Shown in pieces: positions 50,926 to 62,780 of a stretch of DNA of 64,000 nt (position 1 is the first letter of the stretch; each line of letters opens with the position of its first letter). Under the pieces are notes generated by a model. The model had not been told where the DNA came from. It worked only from the letters and a program-made list of their open reading frames with translations, and made no database searches. Position numbers and translations under genes: made by a program. Source of the stretch: Acinetobacter sp. ANC 3903 (GTDB lineage Bacteria > Pseudomonadota > Gammaproteobacteria > Pseudomonadales > Moraxellaceae); NCBI RefSeq assembly GCF_002135315.1, contig NZ_NEGA01000004.1:146078-210077 (forward strand). The letters run 5' to 3'.

Positions 50926-51657
50926 ATGACTACCATCCCTACCATTGACCTTGTGGATGCACTTGCATCTGAATATGCCGATAAATCTCCCAGTGAGATT
51001 CTGGAACTTGCATTAAGCCAGCAAGGCGAAATTGCCATTTCATTTTCAGGTGCTGAAGATGTCGTTTTGATTGATATGGCCTCCCATCTGGGTAAGCCCT
51101 TCCGTGTCTTTAGTTTAGATACCGGCCGCTTACATGCAGAAACTTACCAATTTATCGATACTGTCCGTAAACACTACAATATTGAGATCGAAATTTGCTT
51201 CCCAGAAACAGAAACAATGCAAAAATTGGTCACTGAAAAAGGTTTCTTTAGCTTCTATCAAGATGGGCATAAAGAATGTTGCGGGATTCGTAAAGTTCAG
51301 CCCTTACGTAAAAAACTGGCTACGCTGGATGGTTGGATTACCGGTCAGCGTAAAGATCAAAGTCCGGGTACTCGGAATGAAATTCCCGTAGTTCAGGCGG
51401 ATGCCGGTTTTTCAGGTCCAGGTAAACAACTCATTAAATATAATCCCTTGGCTAACTGGTCAAGCGCTGATGTATGGAACTATATTCGTATGATGGAAAT
51501 TCCATATAATCCTTTGCATGAACGTGGTTTTATTTCGATTGGCTGTGAACCTTGCACCCGCCCTGTATTGCCAAATCAGCATGAACGTGAAGGTCGCTGG
51601 TGGTGGGAAGAAGCTACCCATAAAGAATGCGGATTGCACGCAGGAAATTTAAAATAA
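50926..51657 (+). CDS. cysH: Phosphoadenylyl/adenylyl-sulfate reductase CysH
   Basis: A 243-residue reductase. The PP-loop-like [14 protein letters not shown] is near residue 40, the cysteine pair is in HKECCGIRK and the second pair in GCEPCTRPV, with the catalytic Cys in KECGLHAG at the C-terminus. Four extra cysteines mark the [4Fe-4S] type that reduces adenylylsulfate rather than only PAPS. It yields sulfite for cysteine synthesis. Monocistronic, with a strong terminator. Confidence 0.9.
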   Translation: MTTIPTIDLVDALASEYADKSPSEILELALSQQGEIAISFSGAEDVVLIDMASHLGKPFRVFSLDTGRLHAETYQFIDTVRKHYNIEIEICFPETETMQKLVTEKGFFSFYQDGHKECCGIRKVQPLRKKLATLDGWITGQRKDQSPGTRNEIPVVQADAGFSGPGKQLIKYNPLANWSSADVWNYIRMMEIPYNPLHERGFISIGCEPCTRPVLPNQHEREGRWWWEEATHKECGLHAGNLK

Positions 51658-51662
51658 TTTTC

Positions 51663-51693
51663 AAAAAAACCACTGTTATTCAGTGGTTTTTTT
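51663..51693 (+). terminator. Terminator after cysH
   Basis: AAAAAAACCACTG-TTATT-CAGTGGTTTTTTT, a near-perfect stem with T run. Confidence 0.9.
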
Positions 51694-51821
51694 AACTTAT
51701 CATTACACAGAAAGCAGTTCTTTTCTTTTTGAAAAAAGATATACTAAAAAACGGTTTTTATAATTCTAACAAGCCTGTTCATATAAGAACAGCCAAAAAT
51801 TGCAGTGAGGCATTCCGCGCT

Positions 51822-53207
51822 ATGCGTCCATTACATCCAATTGATTTTATTTTTTTGTCGCTAGAAAAACGGCAACAACCGATGCATGTCGGTGGACTGT
51901 TTTTATTTCAAATTCCTGACAATGCACCTGATACATTTATTCAAGACCTCGTTGCTGATATTCGTAAATCCAAGTGTCTTCCTGTTGCGCCTTTTAATAA
52001 TAAACTCAATGGCCTATTTTGGGACGAAGACCAGGAATTTGATTTAGACCATCATTTCCGTCACATCGCGCTTCCGCATCCAGGTCGAATCCGTGAATTA
52101 CTGACTTATATTTCACAAGAGCATAGCGCACTGCTTGATCGTGCTAAACCACTGTGGACCTGTAATATTATTGAAGGTATTGAAGGCAACCGCTTTGCCA
52201 TGTACTTTAAAATTCACCATGCGATGGTTGATGGTATTGCCGGCATGCGTTTAGTCGAAAAATCACTATCCTATGATCCAGAAGCCAAGAGTATTGTTCC
52301 TCTCTGGTGTGTCGAAGGTCCTCGTGCTAAACGATTAAAAGAACCAAAAGCAAGCCGTATAAAGAAAATCATGGGAGCAGTAAAATCACAATTTGAAGCT
52401 ACCCCTAAAGTTATGTATGAACTATCGCAAACCATCTGCAAAGATATGGGGCGCAATCCGGACTATGTTTCCAGCTTCCAGGCACCCAGCAGTATTTTAA
52501 ATCAGCGAGTCAGTTCATCACGCCGTTTTGCTGCCCAATCCTTTGAATTGGGTCGTTTAAGTAAAATCGCAAAATCACTCGGTGTCACCATCAATGATGT
52601 AGTCTTGGCCATCTGTTCTGGCGCTCTGCGTGAGTATTTGCTCAGTCATAACGCATTGCCAAAAAAACCGCTGATTGCTATGGTTCCTGCTTCAATTCGT
52701 GATGATGATTCTGAAGTTTCAAATCGTATTACCATGATTTTGGCTAATCTGGGTACGCATAAAGATATGCCTTTAGAACGCCTGCAAATTATTCGCCGTA
52801 GTGTATTAAATGCCAAGCAGCGGTTCAAACGCATGAATTCAAATCAAATTTTAAACTATAGCGCGCTGGTTTACGGTGCAGCGGGTTTAAATATTGTCTC
52901 GGGAATGATGCCAAAACGCCAAGCGTTCAATATTGTGATTTCTAATGTGCCGGGGCCACGCGAACCGCTATACTGGAATGGTGCGAAACTGGATGCACTC
53001 TACCCAGCTTCAATTGTACTGGATGGACAGGCGCTGAATATTACCATGACTAGCTATCTGGATAAACTGGAAGTGGGTTTAACCGGTTGTCGCAATGCCT
53101 TACCGAAGATGCAAAACTTGCTCACACATCTGGAAGATGAAATTCAGTGCTTTGAAGAGATTGTGGGGCAAGATACTCCGCCAAAAAAGTTAAAAGCGGT
53201 GAGTTAA
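51822..53207 (+). CDS. Wax ester synthase/diacylglycerol acyltransferase (WS/DGAT)
   Basis: A 461-residue acyltransferase that makes wax esters and triacylglycerols for storage from acyl-CoA. The catalytic motif HHAMVDG is near residue 132, and MRPLHPIDFIFLSLEKRQQP, VPASIRDDD and NVPGPREPLYWNGA are almost as in A. baylyi AtfA. Start 51,822 matches that protein; an upstream in-frame TTG at 51,729 would add 31 unconserved residues. It supports the assignment to Acinetobacter. Confidence 0.93.
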   Translation: MRPLHPIDFIFLSLEKRQQPMHVGGLFLFQIPDNAPDTFIQDLVADIRKSKCLPVAPFNNKLNGLFWDEDQEFDLDHHFRHIALPHPGRIRELLTYISQEHSALLDRAKPLWTCNIIEGIEGNRFAMYFKIHHAMVDGIAGMRLVEKSLSYDPEAKSIVPLWCVEGPRAKRLKEPKASRIKKIMGAVKSQFEATPKVMYELSQTICKDMGRNPDYVSSFQAPSSILNQRVSSSRRFAAQSFELGRLSKIAKSLGVTINDVVLAICSGALREYLLSHNALPKKPLIAMVPASIRDDDSEVSNRITMILANLGTHKDMPLERLQIIRRSVLNAKQRFKRMNSNQILNYSALVYGAAGLNIVSGMMPKRQAFNIVISNVPGPREPLYWNGAKLDALYPASIVLDGQALNITMTSYLDKLEVGLTGCRNALPKMQNLLTHLEDEIQCFEEIVGQDTPPKKLKAVS

Positions 53208-53234
53208 CCGCAGCTTCAAAAGAGTGAATGATAA

Positions 53235-53271
53235 ATAAAATAAGGGACCTTTCAGAGATCCCTTTATTTTC
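53235..53271. terminator. Bidirectional terminator after the wax synthase
   Basis: AAATAAAATAAGGGA and TCCCTTTATTTT pair around CCTTTCAGAGA. It separates convergent genes. Confidence 0.8.
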
Positions 53272-53283
53272 TATCGCATGAGA

Positions 53284-53454
53284 TTAATTCTTGATTGCAC
53301 GACATTGATTTAATAGTTGATGGCAAACTGAATGAATCATGGCAGCTGTAATTTGAACTTCTTTACCCTGCTCATTCACAATATAACCACTGTGAGCTGG
53401 TTTATTTTCTAAAACATTCAAACTTTTTTTAATAATTGCTTTGCTCATACTCAT
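53284..53454 (-). CDS. PA1571-family small protein
   Basis: A 56-residue protein. The segment GYIVNEQGKEVQITAAMIHS followed by VCHQLL fits the small PA1571-type family (a DEQGREVPITEEMI-like core), conserved in Pseudomonas and Acinetobacter but of unknown function. GAGG lies 6 nt before the ATG. It is flanked by a terminator and a 134-bp gap before rng. Confidence 0.65.
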   Translation of the reverse strand: MSMSKAIIKKSLNVLENKPAHSGYIVNEQGKEVQITAAMIHSVCHQLLNQCRAIKN

Positions 53455-53588
53455 GTCATACCTCTTTTTTGCTAAGCCAAAACTGGGAGATTTTGGCTTT
53501 GGCTACTGTGTATGACTAGTATTCAAAATTACACTTAAAAAGTAAAATTTCAGATGTAACAAGTGTTTAACGATATTCTGTTACAATT

Positions 53589-55043
53589 TCAACTCAGAAT
53601 GATATCGTATTGCTCTTGCGTATACAGATTTTCCACCTGAAATTTGATGACACGCCCTATAAAGTGCTCTAAATCGGCCACTGCGGGTGCTTCCGCTGTT
53701 AACAATCGGTCAATCACCAAAGGATGTGCAACCACGGTAAAACCACTTTTACTTTCAAAAGCACGTGCATATCTTAAAATTTCGCGAAAAATTTCGTAAC
53801 ACACCGTCTCTGCCGTTTTCACATAGCCCCGCCCCTGACAAGTAGGGCACGATTCACATAATAAGTGCTCTAAAGATTCACGGGTACGTTTTCGGGTCAT
53901 TTCAACCAACCCCAACTCCGAAACCTGGGTGATTTTGGTTTTGGCATGATCACGTTCCAGCATACGCTCAAACTGACTCATCACTTCTTCACGATGCTGG
54001 GCTTCCTGCATATCAATGAAGTCAATAATGATAATGCCGCCCAAATTGCGTAAGCGCAGCTGACGGGCAATGACCTGAGTCGCTTCCATATTGGTTTTAA
54101 ATACGGTGTCTTCTAAGGTTCGCCCGCCGACATAGGAACCGGTATTGACATCAATAGTGGTCATCGCTTCAGTCTGGTCGATCATCAGATATCCGCCTGA
54201 CTTCAACGCTACCCGTGTTTGCAGAGCCTTCTGAATATCTTCTTCGACATTATATAAATCGAAAATTGGACGTTCACCCGGATAGTGAACCAAGCGGTCT
54301 TGCATACTCGGTACAAACTCAAGCACAAATTCTTGTAACTTGGCATGTATTTCACGTGAATCTACGGAGATTTTGGCGGTATCTTCATTGGCTAAGTCAC
54401 GAATGACCCGCTGAGGCAGCGGCAATTCTTCAAAAATCAGAGACGGTACGGCAATGCTTTGTTGCTTGCGCTGAATAAATTCCCACAGCTTGGCCAAATA
54501 GGCCATATCTTGTGCAATTTCAGATTCAGGAATCCCCTCTGCCGCAGTACGAACAATAACGCTGCCGGGCAATTTATGTTCAGTTTGAATCCGTTCGATC
54601 ATTGAACGTAGTCGATCACGTTCCTGTTCAGATTCAATGCGTTGTGATACACCGATATGATGACCATAAGGCATCAGTACCAGATAACGTGAAGGAATGG
54701 AAAGATCGGTACTAAGACGCGCACCTTTGGTTCCCAACATGTCTTTCATCACTTGAACAGTCAGAATTTGACCAGGTTGCAGCAGTTCAAAAACATTGGG
54801 AATAGGTTGATTGCGTGGCCAGACCATATCATTGATATGCAGAAAAGCAGTGCGAGAAAGCCCGATATCGACAAAAGCAGCCTGCATGCCCGGCAGCACG
54901 CGCACCACTTTGCCTTTATAAATATTGCCTACCAATCCACGCTTAACTGTACGCTCAACAAATAATTCATTGACCGTGCCGTTCTGGATTAAGGCCACAC
55001 GACATTCCATAGGCGTGACGTTAATCAACAACTCGTCAGACAT
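53589..55043 (-). CDS. rng: Ribonuclease G
   Basis: A 484-residue RNase E/G family endonuclease. An S1 domain (about 35-125, VKRGLVGNIYKGKVVRVLPG), the catalytic DNase I-like region (TTIDVNTGSYVGGRTLEDT and IIIIDFIDM with the metal-binding Asp residues) and the zinc-link CPTC are all present. It matures 16S rRNA 5' ends and decays some mRNAs. Start ATG 55,043 (MSDELLIN) is preferred over 55,055. It follows maf and mreBCD, the usual order. Confidence 0.92.
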   Translation of the reverse strand: MSDELLINVTPMECRVALIQNGTVNELFVERTVKRGLVGNIYKGKVVRVLPGMQAAFVDIGLSRTAFLHINDMVWPRNQPIPNVFELLQPGQILTVQVMKDMLGTKGARLSTDLSIPSRYLVLMPYGHHIGVSQRIESEQERDRLRSMIERIQTEHKLPGSVIVRTAAEGIPESEIAQDMAYLAKLWEFIQRKQQSIAVPSLIFEELPLPQRVIRDLANEDTAKISVDSREIHAKLQEFVLEFVPSMQDRLVHYPGERPIFDLYNVEEDIQKALQTRVALKSGGYLMIDQTEAMTTIDVNTGSYVGGRTLEDTVFKTNMEATQVIARQLRLRNLGGIIIIDFIDMQEAQHREEVMSQFERMLERDHAKTKITQVSELGLVEMTRKRTRESLEHLLCESCPTCQGRGYVKTAETVCYEIFREILRYARAFESKSGFTVVAHPLVIDRLLTAEAPAVADLEHFIGRVIKFQVENLYTQEQYDIILS

Positions 55044-55084
55044 AATAAAACTCAAAACATTATAAAAATTCTTTTTGGGGCCAG

Positions 55085-55651
55085 TTAATTTAGTGCCTTA
55101 ACTGCCTGTAATAACTGTACGGTTTCATGTAAAGGCAAGCCCACGACATTGCTATAACTGCCTTCTATACGGGGAATATAACGCGATGCGATACCTTGAA
55201 TGGCATAACCACCCGCTTTGCCTATCGGCTCCCCTGTTGCCCAATAATCTTCCATATCATTGAGACTTAATTTTTGAAACTCAACCTGCGTTCGTACCAC
55301 TATACTTGATTTTTCTGTACTTGTACGTACGCAAACACCTGAAAATACATCATGTTTACGACCTGAAATACGTTGCCACATCTCAAAGGCATGTTGTTTA
55401 GATTCAGGTTTACCTAAAATTTGACCATCCACCCCTAAACTGGTGTCAGCGGCAATAACAATAGCCTCCGGAAATTGCACTAACACGGCTTGAGCTTTGC
55501 TACAGGCTAAACGCTCGACATAAGCGGTAACTTCTTCCCCTGCAAGAATAGATTCGTCGATATCCGGGCTAAAAATTTCAAATTCTAGTCCGAATTGCTG
55601 AAGCAGCTCTCGACGACGTGGAGAACTCGAAGCCAGAATTAAATGCGCCAT
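55085..55651 (-). CDS. maf: Maf-like nucleoside triphosphate pyrophosphatase
   Basis: A 188-residue protein with the Maf signature ASSSPRRRELL at its start, VIAADTSLGVDGQILGKP in the middle and GKAGGYAIQG near the C-terminus. It hydrolyses modified or excess nucleoside triphosphates to monophosphates. It overlaps mreD by 13 bp and precedes rng, so it belongs to the mre transcription unit. Confidence 0.92.
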   Translation of the reverse strand: MAHLILASSSPRRRELLQQFGLEFEIFSPDIDESILAGEEVTAYVERLACSKAQAVLVQFPEAIVIAADTSLGVDGQILGKPESKQHAFEMWQRISGRKHDVFSGVCVRTSTEKSSIVVRTQVEFQKLSLNDMEDYWATGEPIGKAGGYAIQGIASRYIPRIEGSYSNVVGLPLHETVQLLQAVKALN

Positions 55652-56130
55652 TTTTTCAGCATAAAATACATGACCGGGAAAACCAGCAAACTGGTCAATA
55701 AAGGCTGCCAGTGTCTGGCAATTGAAAATTGCAAGCCACCCATAATTTGCAAAACCCAGGTCAAAAATAGATGCGCCAGTACCACAAAAAAGCTAATGAG
55801 CCAAAGATTAGCAAAGGTCAAGATGCGTCGTTCACGGGTTAAAAACCTGACAATAAAGGTGATCAACACAAAACTTAATGCATTCATGCCTAAAGGAGCA
55901 TCAACCAGCAGGTCGGTAAAAATCCCGGTGGCAAAGGCAAACCAGATGCTGCACCAAGTTGGCTGGCACATCACCCAAAACAGCATGAGCAGCAACATGA
56001 ATAAGGGACGTGCACCTGATATGGCATATGACAATGGATAAACCATCAGCACGGAACAGAGTATGACTGAAACAATAATGGCAATGAGAGGATCACGCTT
56101 TTGTTCAGCACGTAATTTAGCGAGTGGCAT
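55639..56130 (-). CDS. mreD: Rod shape-determining protein MreD
   Basis: A 163-residue membrane protein with about five predicted helices. The GIFTDLLVDAPLGMNAL segment is typical of MreD. It works with MreB and MreC in the elongasome that guides lateral wall synthesis. Overlaps of 14 bp with mreC and 13 bp with maf indicate translational coupling. Confidence 0.9.
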   Translation of the reverse strand: MPLAKLRAEQKRDPLIAIIVSVILCSVLMVYPLSYAISGARPLFMLLLMLFWVMCQPTWCSIWFAFATGIFTDLLVDAPLGMNALSFVLITFIVRFLTRERRILTFANLWLISFFVVLAHLFLTWVLQIMGGLQFSIARHWQPLLTSLLVFPVMYFMLKKWRI

Positions 56131-56974
56131 GCGGCTGCTCCATCGCTAATGAATCAGAAAAAAGTACGACAACATGATGTCCACCTGCCAATTGCGCGGC
56201 TGGAACTACCTCAATCTGGGCAAATTCACCTGTATTATGCCGGTTGACTTTGGACACTGTGCCAACCAGATAACCTGCCGGGAAATGTGCGCCCAAACCT
56301 GAGCTATATACTTTTTCGCCGACCTTGACATTGGCACTGGTCGGAACATATTCCATCTTCAAATGACCTAAATCACCTGTCCCCGATACAATGGCACGCA
56401 TCCCAGTATATTCTAGACGTACAGAGAGGGAGTGTTCTTTGTCGGACAACAACATAATCCGGCTACTATGCGAATTGACATTGATGATCTGCCCCATAAT
56501 CCCCTTATCGTCCAGCACGGTCTGACCGACCTTGAGCTGACTGCTGGAACCACGGTTAATCACAATAATATGTCTTAAAGGATCTGCATCGGTACCGATC
56601 ACTTCTGCAATTTCCATGCGTCCATCAATAATCAAAGGCGTATCCAGCAGCCCTCTTAGACGGGTATTTTCAGCAGAAAGTTCAGATAATTTTTGCAGAC
56701 GAACCTGAGCCTGTAACAGCTCGGCTTGCATCGCGGTATTTTCACGACGTAACTGGGCTTCAGACTTGGTTTGTTGATTGAGCCATTCTCGCGATAACAC
56801 CGGATAACTTGCAGCCGCATAAATCGGATTATATGCCGCATACAAGACATCACGGGCGGGCTGAATCACATGCGGCATGCGCCAGTTAAAAAACAGCACA
56901 ACCAGACATGTGATGACCGCAATGATAAATGAGCGAAAAGATGGCGGTTGTCGAGAAAACAGTTGTGTTTGCAC
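56117..56974 (-). CDS. mreC: Rod shape-determining protein MreC
   Basis: A 285-residue protein with one N-terminal transmembrane helix (about 17-30), a coiled coil (about 65-105) and a periplasmic double beta-barrel (VIGTDADPLRHIIVINRGSS onwards). It bridges MreB to the penicillin-binding proteins. It starts 15 bp after mreB. Confidence 0.92.
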   Translation of the reverse strand: MQTQLFSRQPPSFRSFIIAVITCLVVLFFNWRMPHVIQPARDVLYAAYNPIYAAASYPVLSREWLNQQTKSEAQLRRENTAMQAELLQAQVRLQKLSELSAENTRLRGLLDTPLIIDGRMEIAEVIGTDADPLRHIIVINRGSSSQLKVGQTVLDDKGIMGQIINVNSHSSRIMLLSDKEHSLSVRLEYTGMRAIVSGTGDLGHLKMEYVPTSANVKVGEKVYSSGLGAHFPAGYLVGTVSKVNRHNTGEFAQIEVVPAAQLAGGHHVVVLFSDSLAMEQPHATR

Positions 56975-56989
56975 CGCCTGGTCCTTAAC

Positions 56990-58057
<1,068 letters not shown>

Positions 58058-58168
58058 TTATGTGGACGCAAGGTGGCAACTTTAACTAAATGTGATGATT
58101 TGAACAAGTCAATCGCTTATTATAACGCACGATATTTTGAATTTTTTTAATACTGATTAGGTAATATT

Positions 58169-58483
58169 ATGTCTACATCGGATGCTCAGCATTCTGCAGA
58201 TTTAAATGCAAAAACAGTTTCAGCAATCGCACATCTGGCTCGATTGTCGCTAAATGATACGCAATCTGCTGAATATGCTCAAAGTCTAAATAAAATTTTA
58301 GGCATGATGGAAACCTTAAAAGGCATTGACACTGAAAATGTCGAGCCGCTTAAAAGCCCATTTGACCATCCACAGCCCTTACGTGAAGACGTGGTTTCTG
58401 AAGAAAATCATCGTGAAGAATATCAAGCTGTTGCACCTGCAACCCAAGATGGCTTGTACCTTGTTCCTCGCGTGATTGAGTAG
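58169..58483 (+). CDS. gatC: Aspartyl/glutamyl-tRNA amidotransferase subunit C
   Basis: A 104-residue small subunit. The core AIAHLARLSLNDTQSAEYAQ and the LREDVVSEEN and LYLVPRVIE ends are conserved. It stabilises the GatAB complex that converts Glu-tRNA(Gln) or Asp-tRNA(Asn) to the amidated form. First gene of gatCAB, 52 bp before gatA. Confidence 0.92.
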   Translation: MSTSDAQHSADLNAKTVSAIAHLARLSLNDTQSAEYAQSLNKILGMMETLKGIDTENVEPLKSPFDHPQPLREDVVSEENHREEYQAVAPATQDGLYLVPRVIE

Positions 58484-58535
58484 TTTTTATTCAGTTAAAT
58501 CATTTTATTAAATTAAACGTAAAGAAATATTTCTC

Positions 58536-60014
58536 ATGACAGATTTACATCGCTTATCGATTCGTGAACTTTCCGAGGGTTTGGCTGAGGCTAAATTTTC
58601 GTCTCGCGAATTAACAGAACATTATTTAAAACGCATTGAAAAAATCGATGCTCAAGTACAATCTTATGTGACTGTAACCGCCGAGCAGGCTCTGGCTCAA
58701 GCCAATGCGGCTGATGCAGCCATTAAAGCAGGCAATGCAAGCGCTTTAACCGGCGTACCAATTGCGCATAAAGATATTTTCTGTACCCAAGGCATTAAAA
58801 CCACTGCCGGTTCTAAAATGCTGGACAATTTTATCTCTCCTTACGACGCCACCGTTGTAGCGAAAGCTAAAGCTGCGGGTCTGGTGACTCTAGGTAAAGT
58901 GAACATGGACGAATTTGCCATGGGTTCAACTTCCGAGTCATCTTACTTTGGTGCGACCAAAAACCCGTGGGCGCTGGATCACGTTCCTGGCGGTTCTTCA
59001 GGCGGTTCTGCTGCTGCTGTAGCTGCTGACCTGGCTCCGTTTGCAACCGGTACTGACACTGGTGGTTCAATCCGTCAGCCTGCATCATTCTGTGGCCTTA
59101 CCGGCTTAAAACCGACATACGGTCGTGTATCGCGTTTTGGTATGATTGCCTATGCATCATCACTAGACCAAGGCGGTCCGATGGCGCGTTCGGCTGAAGA
59201 CTGTGCGTATCTTATGAACGTGATGGCAGGTCATGATGCCAAAGACTCAACCTCTGTTCAAAAAGATGTTGATGACTACGTTGTAAATCTGAACGGTACT
59301 TCGATAAAAGGTTTACGTATTGGTATTCCTAAACAGTACTTTAATGTTCAAGGTTTAGATGCCGACGTAAAAGCACGTGTTGAAGAATCTCTGAAAAAAT
59401 TGGAAGAAATGGGCGCAACGTTGGTTGAGATTGACCTCAACATGACGGAAAGCTACGTTCCAACTTACTACCTGATTGCCCCTGCTGAAGCGTCGTCTAA
59501 CTTACAACGTTTTGATGGTGTACGTTATGGCTACCGTTGTGAAAACCCAGTGGACTTGATGGACTTGTACAAACGTTCGCGTTCAGAAGGTTTCGGCCCT
59601 GAAGTGCAACGTCGTATCCTGATTGGTACTTACGCGCTTTCTGCCGGTTATTACGATGCCTACTATGTAAAAGCACAAAAAGTACGTCGTTTAATTCAGC
59701 AAGACTTCTTAAAAGCATTTGAAAATGTTGACGTGATTGCGGCTCCTTCTGCACCAACAACTGCGTATAGAATCAGTGCAAACCTTTCGCCTGTTGAAAT
59801 GTACCTGGGTGACATCTACACCATCGCGGTGAACTTGGCAGGTCTACCTGCGATTAACGCGCCTGTTGGTTTTGACAAAGACAATTTACCTGTTGGCTTA
59901 CAGCTGATTGGTAACTACTGGTCAGAATCTCAATTGTTGTCTGTGATCCATCAGTATCAACAAGCAACGGATTGGCATACGAAACGCGCTGCAATTGCTG
60001 AGGAGAATGCATAA
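58536..60014 (+). CDS. gatA: Aspartyl/glutamyl-tRNA amidotransferase subunit A
   Basis: A 492-residue amidase-signature enzyme. The Ser-cisSer-Lys triad is visible: Lys in IAHKDIFC near 78, the loop [14 protein letters not shown], and [14 protein letters not shown] with the nucleophilic Ser. It releases ammonia from glutamine for GatB. Its stop and the gatB start share a base pair region (TAATG), so the genes are coupled. Confidence 0.95.
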   Translation: MTDLHRLSIRELSEGLAEAKFSSRELTEHYLKRIEKIDAQVQSYVTVTAEQALAQANAADAAIKAGNASALTGVPIAHKDIFCTQGIKTTAGSKMLDNFISPYDATVVAKAKAAGLVTLGKVNMDEFAMGSTSESSYFGATKNPWALDHVPGGSSGGSAAAVAADLAPFATGTDTGGSIRQPASFCGLTGLKPTYGRVSRFGMIAYASSLDQGGPMARSAEDCAYLMNVMAGHDAKDSTSVQKDVDDYVVNLNGTSIKGLRIGIPKQYFNVQGLDADVKARVEESLKKLEEMGATLVEIDLNMTESYVPTYYLIAPAEASSNLQRFDGVRYGYRCENPVDLMDLYKRSRSEGFGPEVQRRILIGTYALSAGYYDAYYVKAQKVRRLIQQDFLKAFENVDVIAAPSAPTTAYRISANLSPVEMYLGDIYTIAVNLAGLPAINAPVGFDKDNLPVGLQLIGNYWSESQLLSVIHQYQQATDWHTKRAAIAEENA

Positions 60015-61495
60015 TGGCTCAAGCTCAAAAATCTGTTAAACCAAAATCTAACCTGATTGATGGTTGGGAAGTGGTTATTGGTATCGAGATTCACACTCAG
60101 CTTGCCACCCATACTAAAATTTTCTCAGGTTCATCGACTGTGTTCGGTAACGATCCAAACACGCAAGCCAGCCTTGTTGATTTGGCCATGCCGGGCGTAT
60201 TGCCAGTATTGAACAAAGAAGTGGTTGATCTTGCGATTCGCTTCGGTTTGGGTATCGATGCGTACATCGACCAGGCTTCTGTGTTTGCACGTAAAAACTA
60301 TTTCTACCCGGATTCTCCAAAAGGCTACCAGATTAGCCAGATGGACAACCCGATTGTGGGCTTGGGTCATATCGACATCCAGCTTGAAGATGGCACAGTA
60401 AAACGCATTGGCGTAACCCGTGCGCACCTTGAAGAAGATGCAGGTAAATCGATCCACGACCAATTCGAAGGTATGTCAGGCATCGACTTGAACCGTGCCG
60501 GTACGCCTCTGCTTGAAATCGTATCTGAACCGGATATGCGTTCGGTTGAAGAAGCGGTTGCTTATATTAAAGCAATTCATACACTGGTGCGCTGGTTAGG
60601 CATTTCTGACGGCAACATGGCTGAAGGTTCGTTCCGTTGTGACTGTAACGTGTCTTTACGTCGTCCGGGTCAACCGTTTGGTACACGTTGTGAATTAAAA
60701 AACCTGAACTCATTCCGTTTCATTGAACAGGCAATCAATGTTGAAATTGAACGTCAAATGGAAATCCTGGAATGGGACGGCACGATTGACCAAGAAACAC
60801 GTTTGTTCGACCCTGTGAAGATGGAAACGCGTTCAATGCGTTCTAAAGAAGAAGCGAACGATTACCGCTACTTCCCAGATCCAGACTTGTTGCCTGTAAT
60901 TATTGCAGATGAGCAAATTGAAGCGGCACGTGCTGCACTTCCTGAGCTTCCTGCTGCACGTCGTGAGCGTTTCGTGGCTGACTTTGGTGTGACTGAGTAC
61001 GATGCTCACGTTCTTACCCTTACACGCGAGCTTTCAGACTTTTTCGAGGCTGTTGTGGCTGCTGCGGGCGGTGCTGCACAAGGTAAAGTATCTGCAAACT
61101 GGGTAATGGGTGAATTCTCAGGTGCTTTAAACAAAGCTGGTCTGGATTTGGCTGATTCTCCTGTTTCCGCCGAGAAACTTGGCGGCATGATCGCTCGCAT
61201 TGTCGACAACACCATTAGCGGTAAGATCGCGAAACAAGTGTTCGGCTTTATGTGGGAAGAAGGCAAAACTGCGGACGAAATTATTGCTGAAAAAGGCTTG
61301 AAACAGGAAACTGATACAGGCGCAATTGAAGCAATTATTAAGGAAGTGCTTACTGCCAATGAGAAGATGGTTGAAGAGTATAAATCTGGTAAAGAGAAAG
61401 CTTTCAATGGTCTGGTTGGTCAAGTCATGAAAGCGTCTAAGGGTAAAGCCAACCCTGCTCAAGTGAATGAATTGATGAAGAAATTGATTGGATGA
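60014..61495 (+). CDS. gatB: Aspartyl/glutamyl-tRNA amidotransferase subunit B
   Basis: A 493-residue protein. The [19 protein letters not shown] segment, the Zn-binding region [14 protein letters not shown] and the C-terminal YqeY-like helical domain ([11 protein letters not shown] onwards) are typical of GatB. It phosphorylates and amidates the mischarged tRNA. Last gene of the operon, followed by a terminator. Confidence 0.95.
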   Translation: MAQAQKSVKPKSNLIDGWEVVIGIEIHTQLATHTKIFSGSSTVFGNDPNTQASLVDLAMPGVLPVLNKEVVDLAIRFGLGIDAYIDQASVFARKNYFYPDSPKGYQISQMDNPIVGLGHIDIQLEDGTVKRIGVTRAHLEEDAGKSIHDQFEGMSGIDLNRAGTPLLEIVSEPDMRSVEEAVAYIKAIHTLVRWLGISDGNMAEGSFRCDCNVSLRRPGQPFGTRCELKNLNSFRFIEQAINVEIERQMEILEWDGTIDQETRLFDPVKMETRSMRSKEEANDYRYFPDPDLLPVIIADEQIEAARAALPELPAARRERFVADFGVTEYDAHVLTLTRELSDFFEAVVAAAGGAAQGKVSANWVMGEFSGALNKAGLDLADSPVSAEKLGGMIARIVDNTISGKIAKQVFGFMWEEGKTADEIIAEKGLKQETDTGAIEAIIKEVLTANEKMVEEYKSGKEKAFNGLVGQVMKASKGKANPAQVNELMKKLIG

Positions 61496-61526
61496 ATTGT
61501 TCGCTAATGAATTGATTTCATGTTAT

Positions 61527-61553
61527 AAAAACCTCGCTTAATGCGGGGTTTTT
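61527..61553 (+). terminator. Terminator after gatB
   Basis: AAAACCTCGC-TTAAT-GCGGGGTTTTT with one wobble pair and a T run. Confidence 0.85.
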
Positions 61554-61634
61554 ACATTTATTGTACTCAAGAGGGATATATATAAAATCGTTTTCCTAAG
61601 AAAATTTTAAAGTACTGCCTTGTAAATAAATGAT

Positions 61635-62780
61635 TTAGTCAAGAATAAAATCACTTACTTTATTCCCTTGCCTATCGATATATATCAAATCCCCGTTAAC
61701 TTTTACCAAAGAAAGTTGTTGGTTTGCTCCAAAACCAAGCCCACCCTGATCAAATCTTGCAGGTAAAATTATATTTTGATTTAAATCCATTAGACCAGAT
61801 CTTCTCTTTTCACTAAATGTAATTAAACCTTCTAATGAAAAAGATAGGTTTTCGTATTTAGGCTGAATTACTACCATATTCGTCTTAATATTCATTAGGC
61901 CATATTTACTGTTCTTATCAGCAATAATCGCCAAATCAGGAAATTTTTTATCCAGTTTTAAATCTGTATACTGAGGCTTGATTATTACTTTACCATTCAG
62001 ATCAATTACCCCATAAAGTTCTTTATTACCAATATCCTGACGAATGACAGCATACTCAGTCTCAAAGGTATATACATGAGTAAATTGAACATCAAAAACC
62101 TTTTCTCCTGACTTATTTATAAAATAGTAAGGACTGGACATTGACCCTATGCGTGCCAATCCATTCTCAAATGACATCGCCATTTCATGCACTAAAGGGA
62201 TTACAACTTTTCCAGACTTGTCAATAAATCCATATTTTCCTTTAATACTGACATAAGCTAAGCCTTCGGAAAAACGTCCGATTTCATCGTAAATAAACTC
62301 AGTTAACAACTCATCTTTTTCATTAATTAAAGCCCATTTCTGATTAAGTCTTACTGCGGCCTTATTACCATAAAAAGCATTACATCTTTCATATTTTTCA
62401 TTAATCATTTTTTTATTCTGATCTGTAATATACCCGCACCGACCATTTATAGAAAATGACGCTAGACTACCACCATTAAAATCAAATGAATAAATGTTAT
62501 TATCGTATATAGTTGGAATAATCAGCTGTCCTTTCGAACTCAACACACCTCTTTTACCATCTTTATTAACATTAATTAAATCATCTCTCCCTGTTCCAAG
62601 AAAATAAATCTCATCAGCATCATATGTTGGTTCAATAAAAACTCCCCCTTGATCATCTATAAAACCAACCACATTATTTTTTTTAATTGGATAAAGCTGA
62701 TCTGGAGACTCACTAAAACCATATGACGAAAAAAGTAAGAAAGGTATTACCAATATTTTCTTTAAATTTTGTATTCTCAT
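61635..62780 (-). CDS. WG-repeat exported protein
   Basis: A 381-residue protein with a signal peptide (ILVIPFLLFSSYGFS) and about eight repeats of the WG/KWG type, each reading roughly G-Y/F-ID-x-x-G-K-x-x-I-x-P-x-Y/F (for example KYGFIDKSGKVVIPLVHEMA and ELYGVIDLNGKVIIKPQY). The repeats form a beta-propeller-like solenoid, probably in the periplasm or cell surface. Function of such proteins is unknown. It is AT-rich compared with gatCAB. Confidence 0.8.
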   Translation of the reverse strand: MRIQNLKKILVIPFLLFSSYGFSESPDQLYPIKKNNVVGFIDDQGGVFIEPTYDADEIYFLGTGRDDLINVNKDGKRGVLSSKGQLIIPTIYDNNIYSFDFNGGSLASFSINGRCGYITDQNKKMINEKYERCNAFYGNKAAVRLNQKWALINEKDELLTEFIYDEIGRFSEGLAYVSIKGKYGFIDKSGKVVIPLVHEMAMSFENGLARIGSMSSPYYFINKSGEKVFDVQFTHVYTFETEYAVIRQDIGNKELYGVIDLNGKVIIKPQYTDLKLDKKFPDLAIIADKNSKYGLMNIKTNMVVIQPKYENLSFSLEGLITFSEKRRSGLMDLNQNIILPARFDQGGLGFGANQQLSLVKVNGDLIYIDRQGNKVSDFILD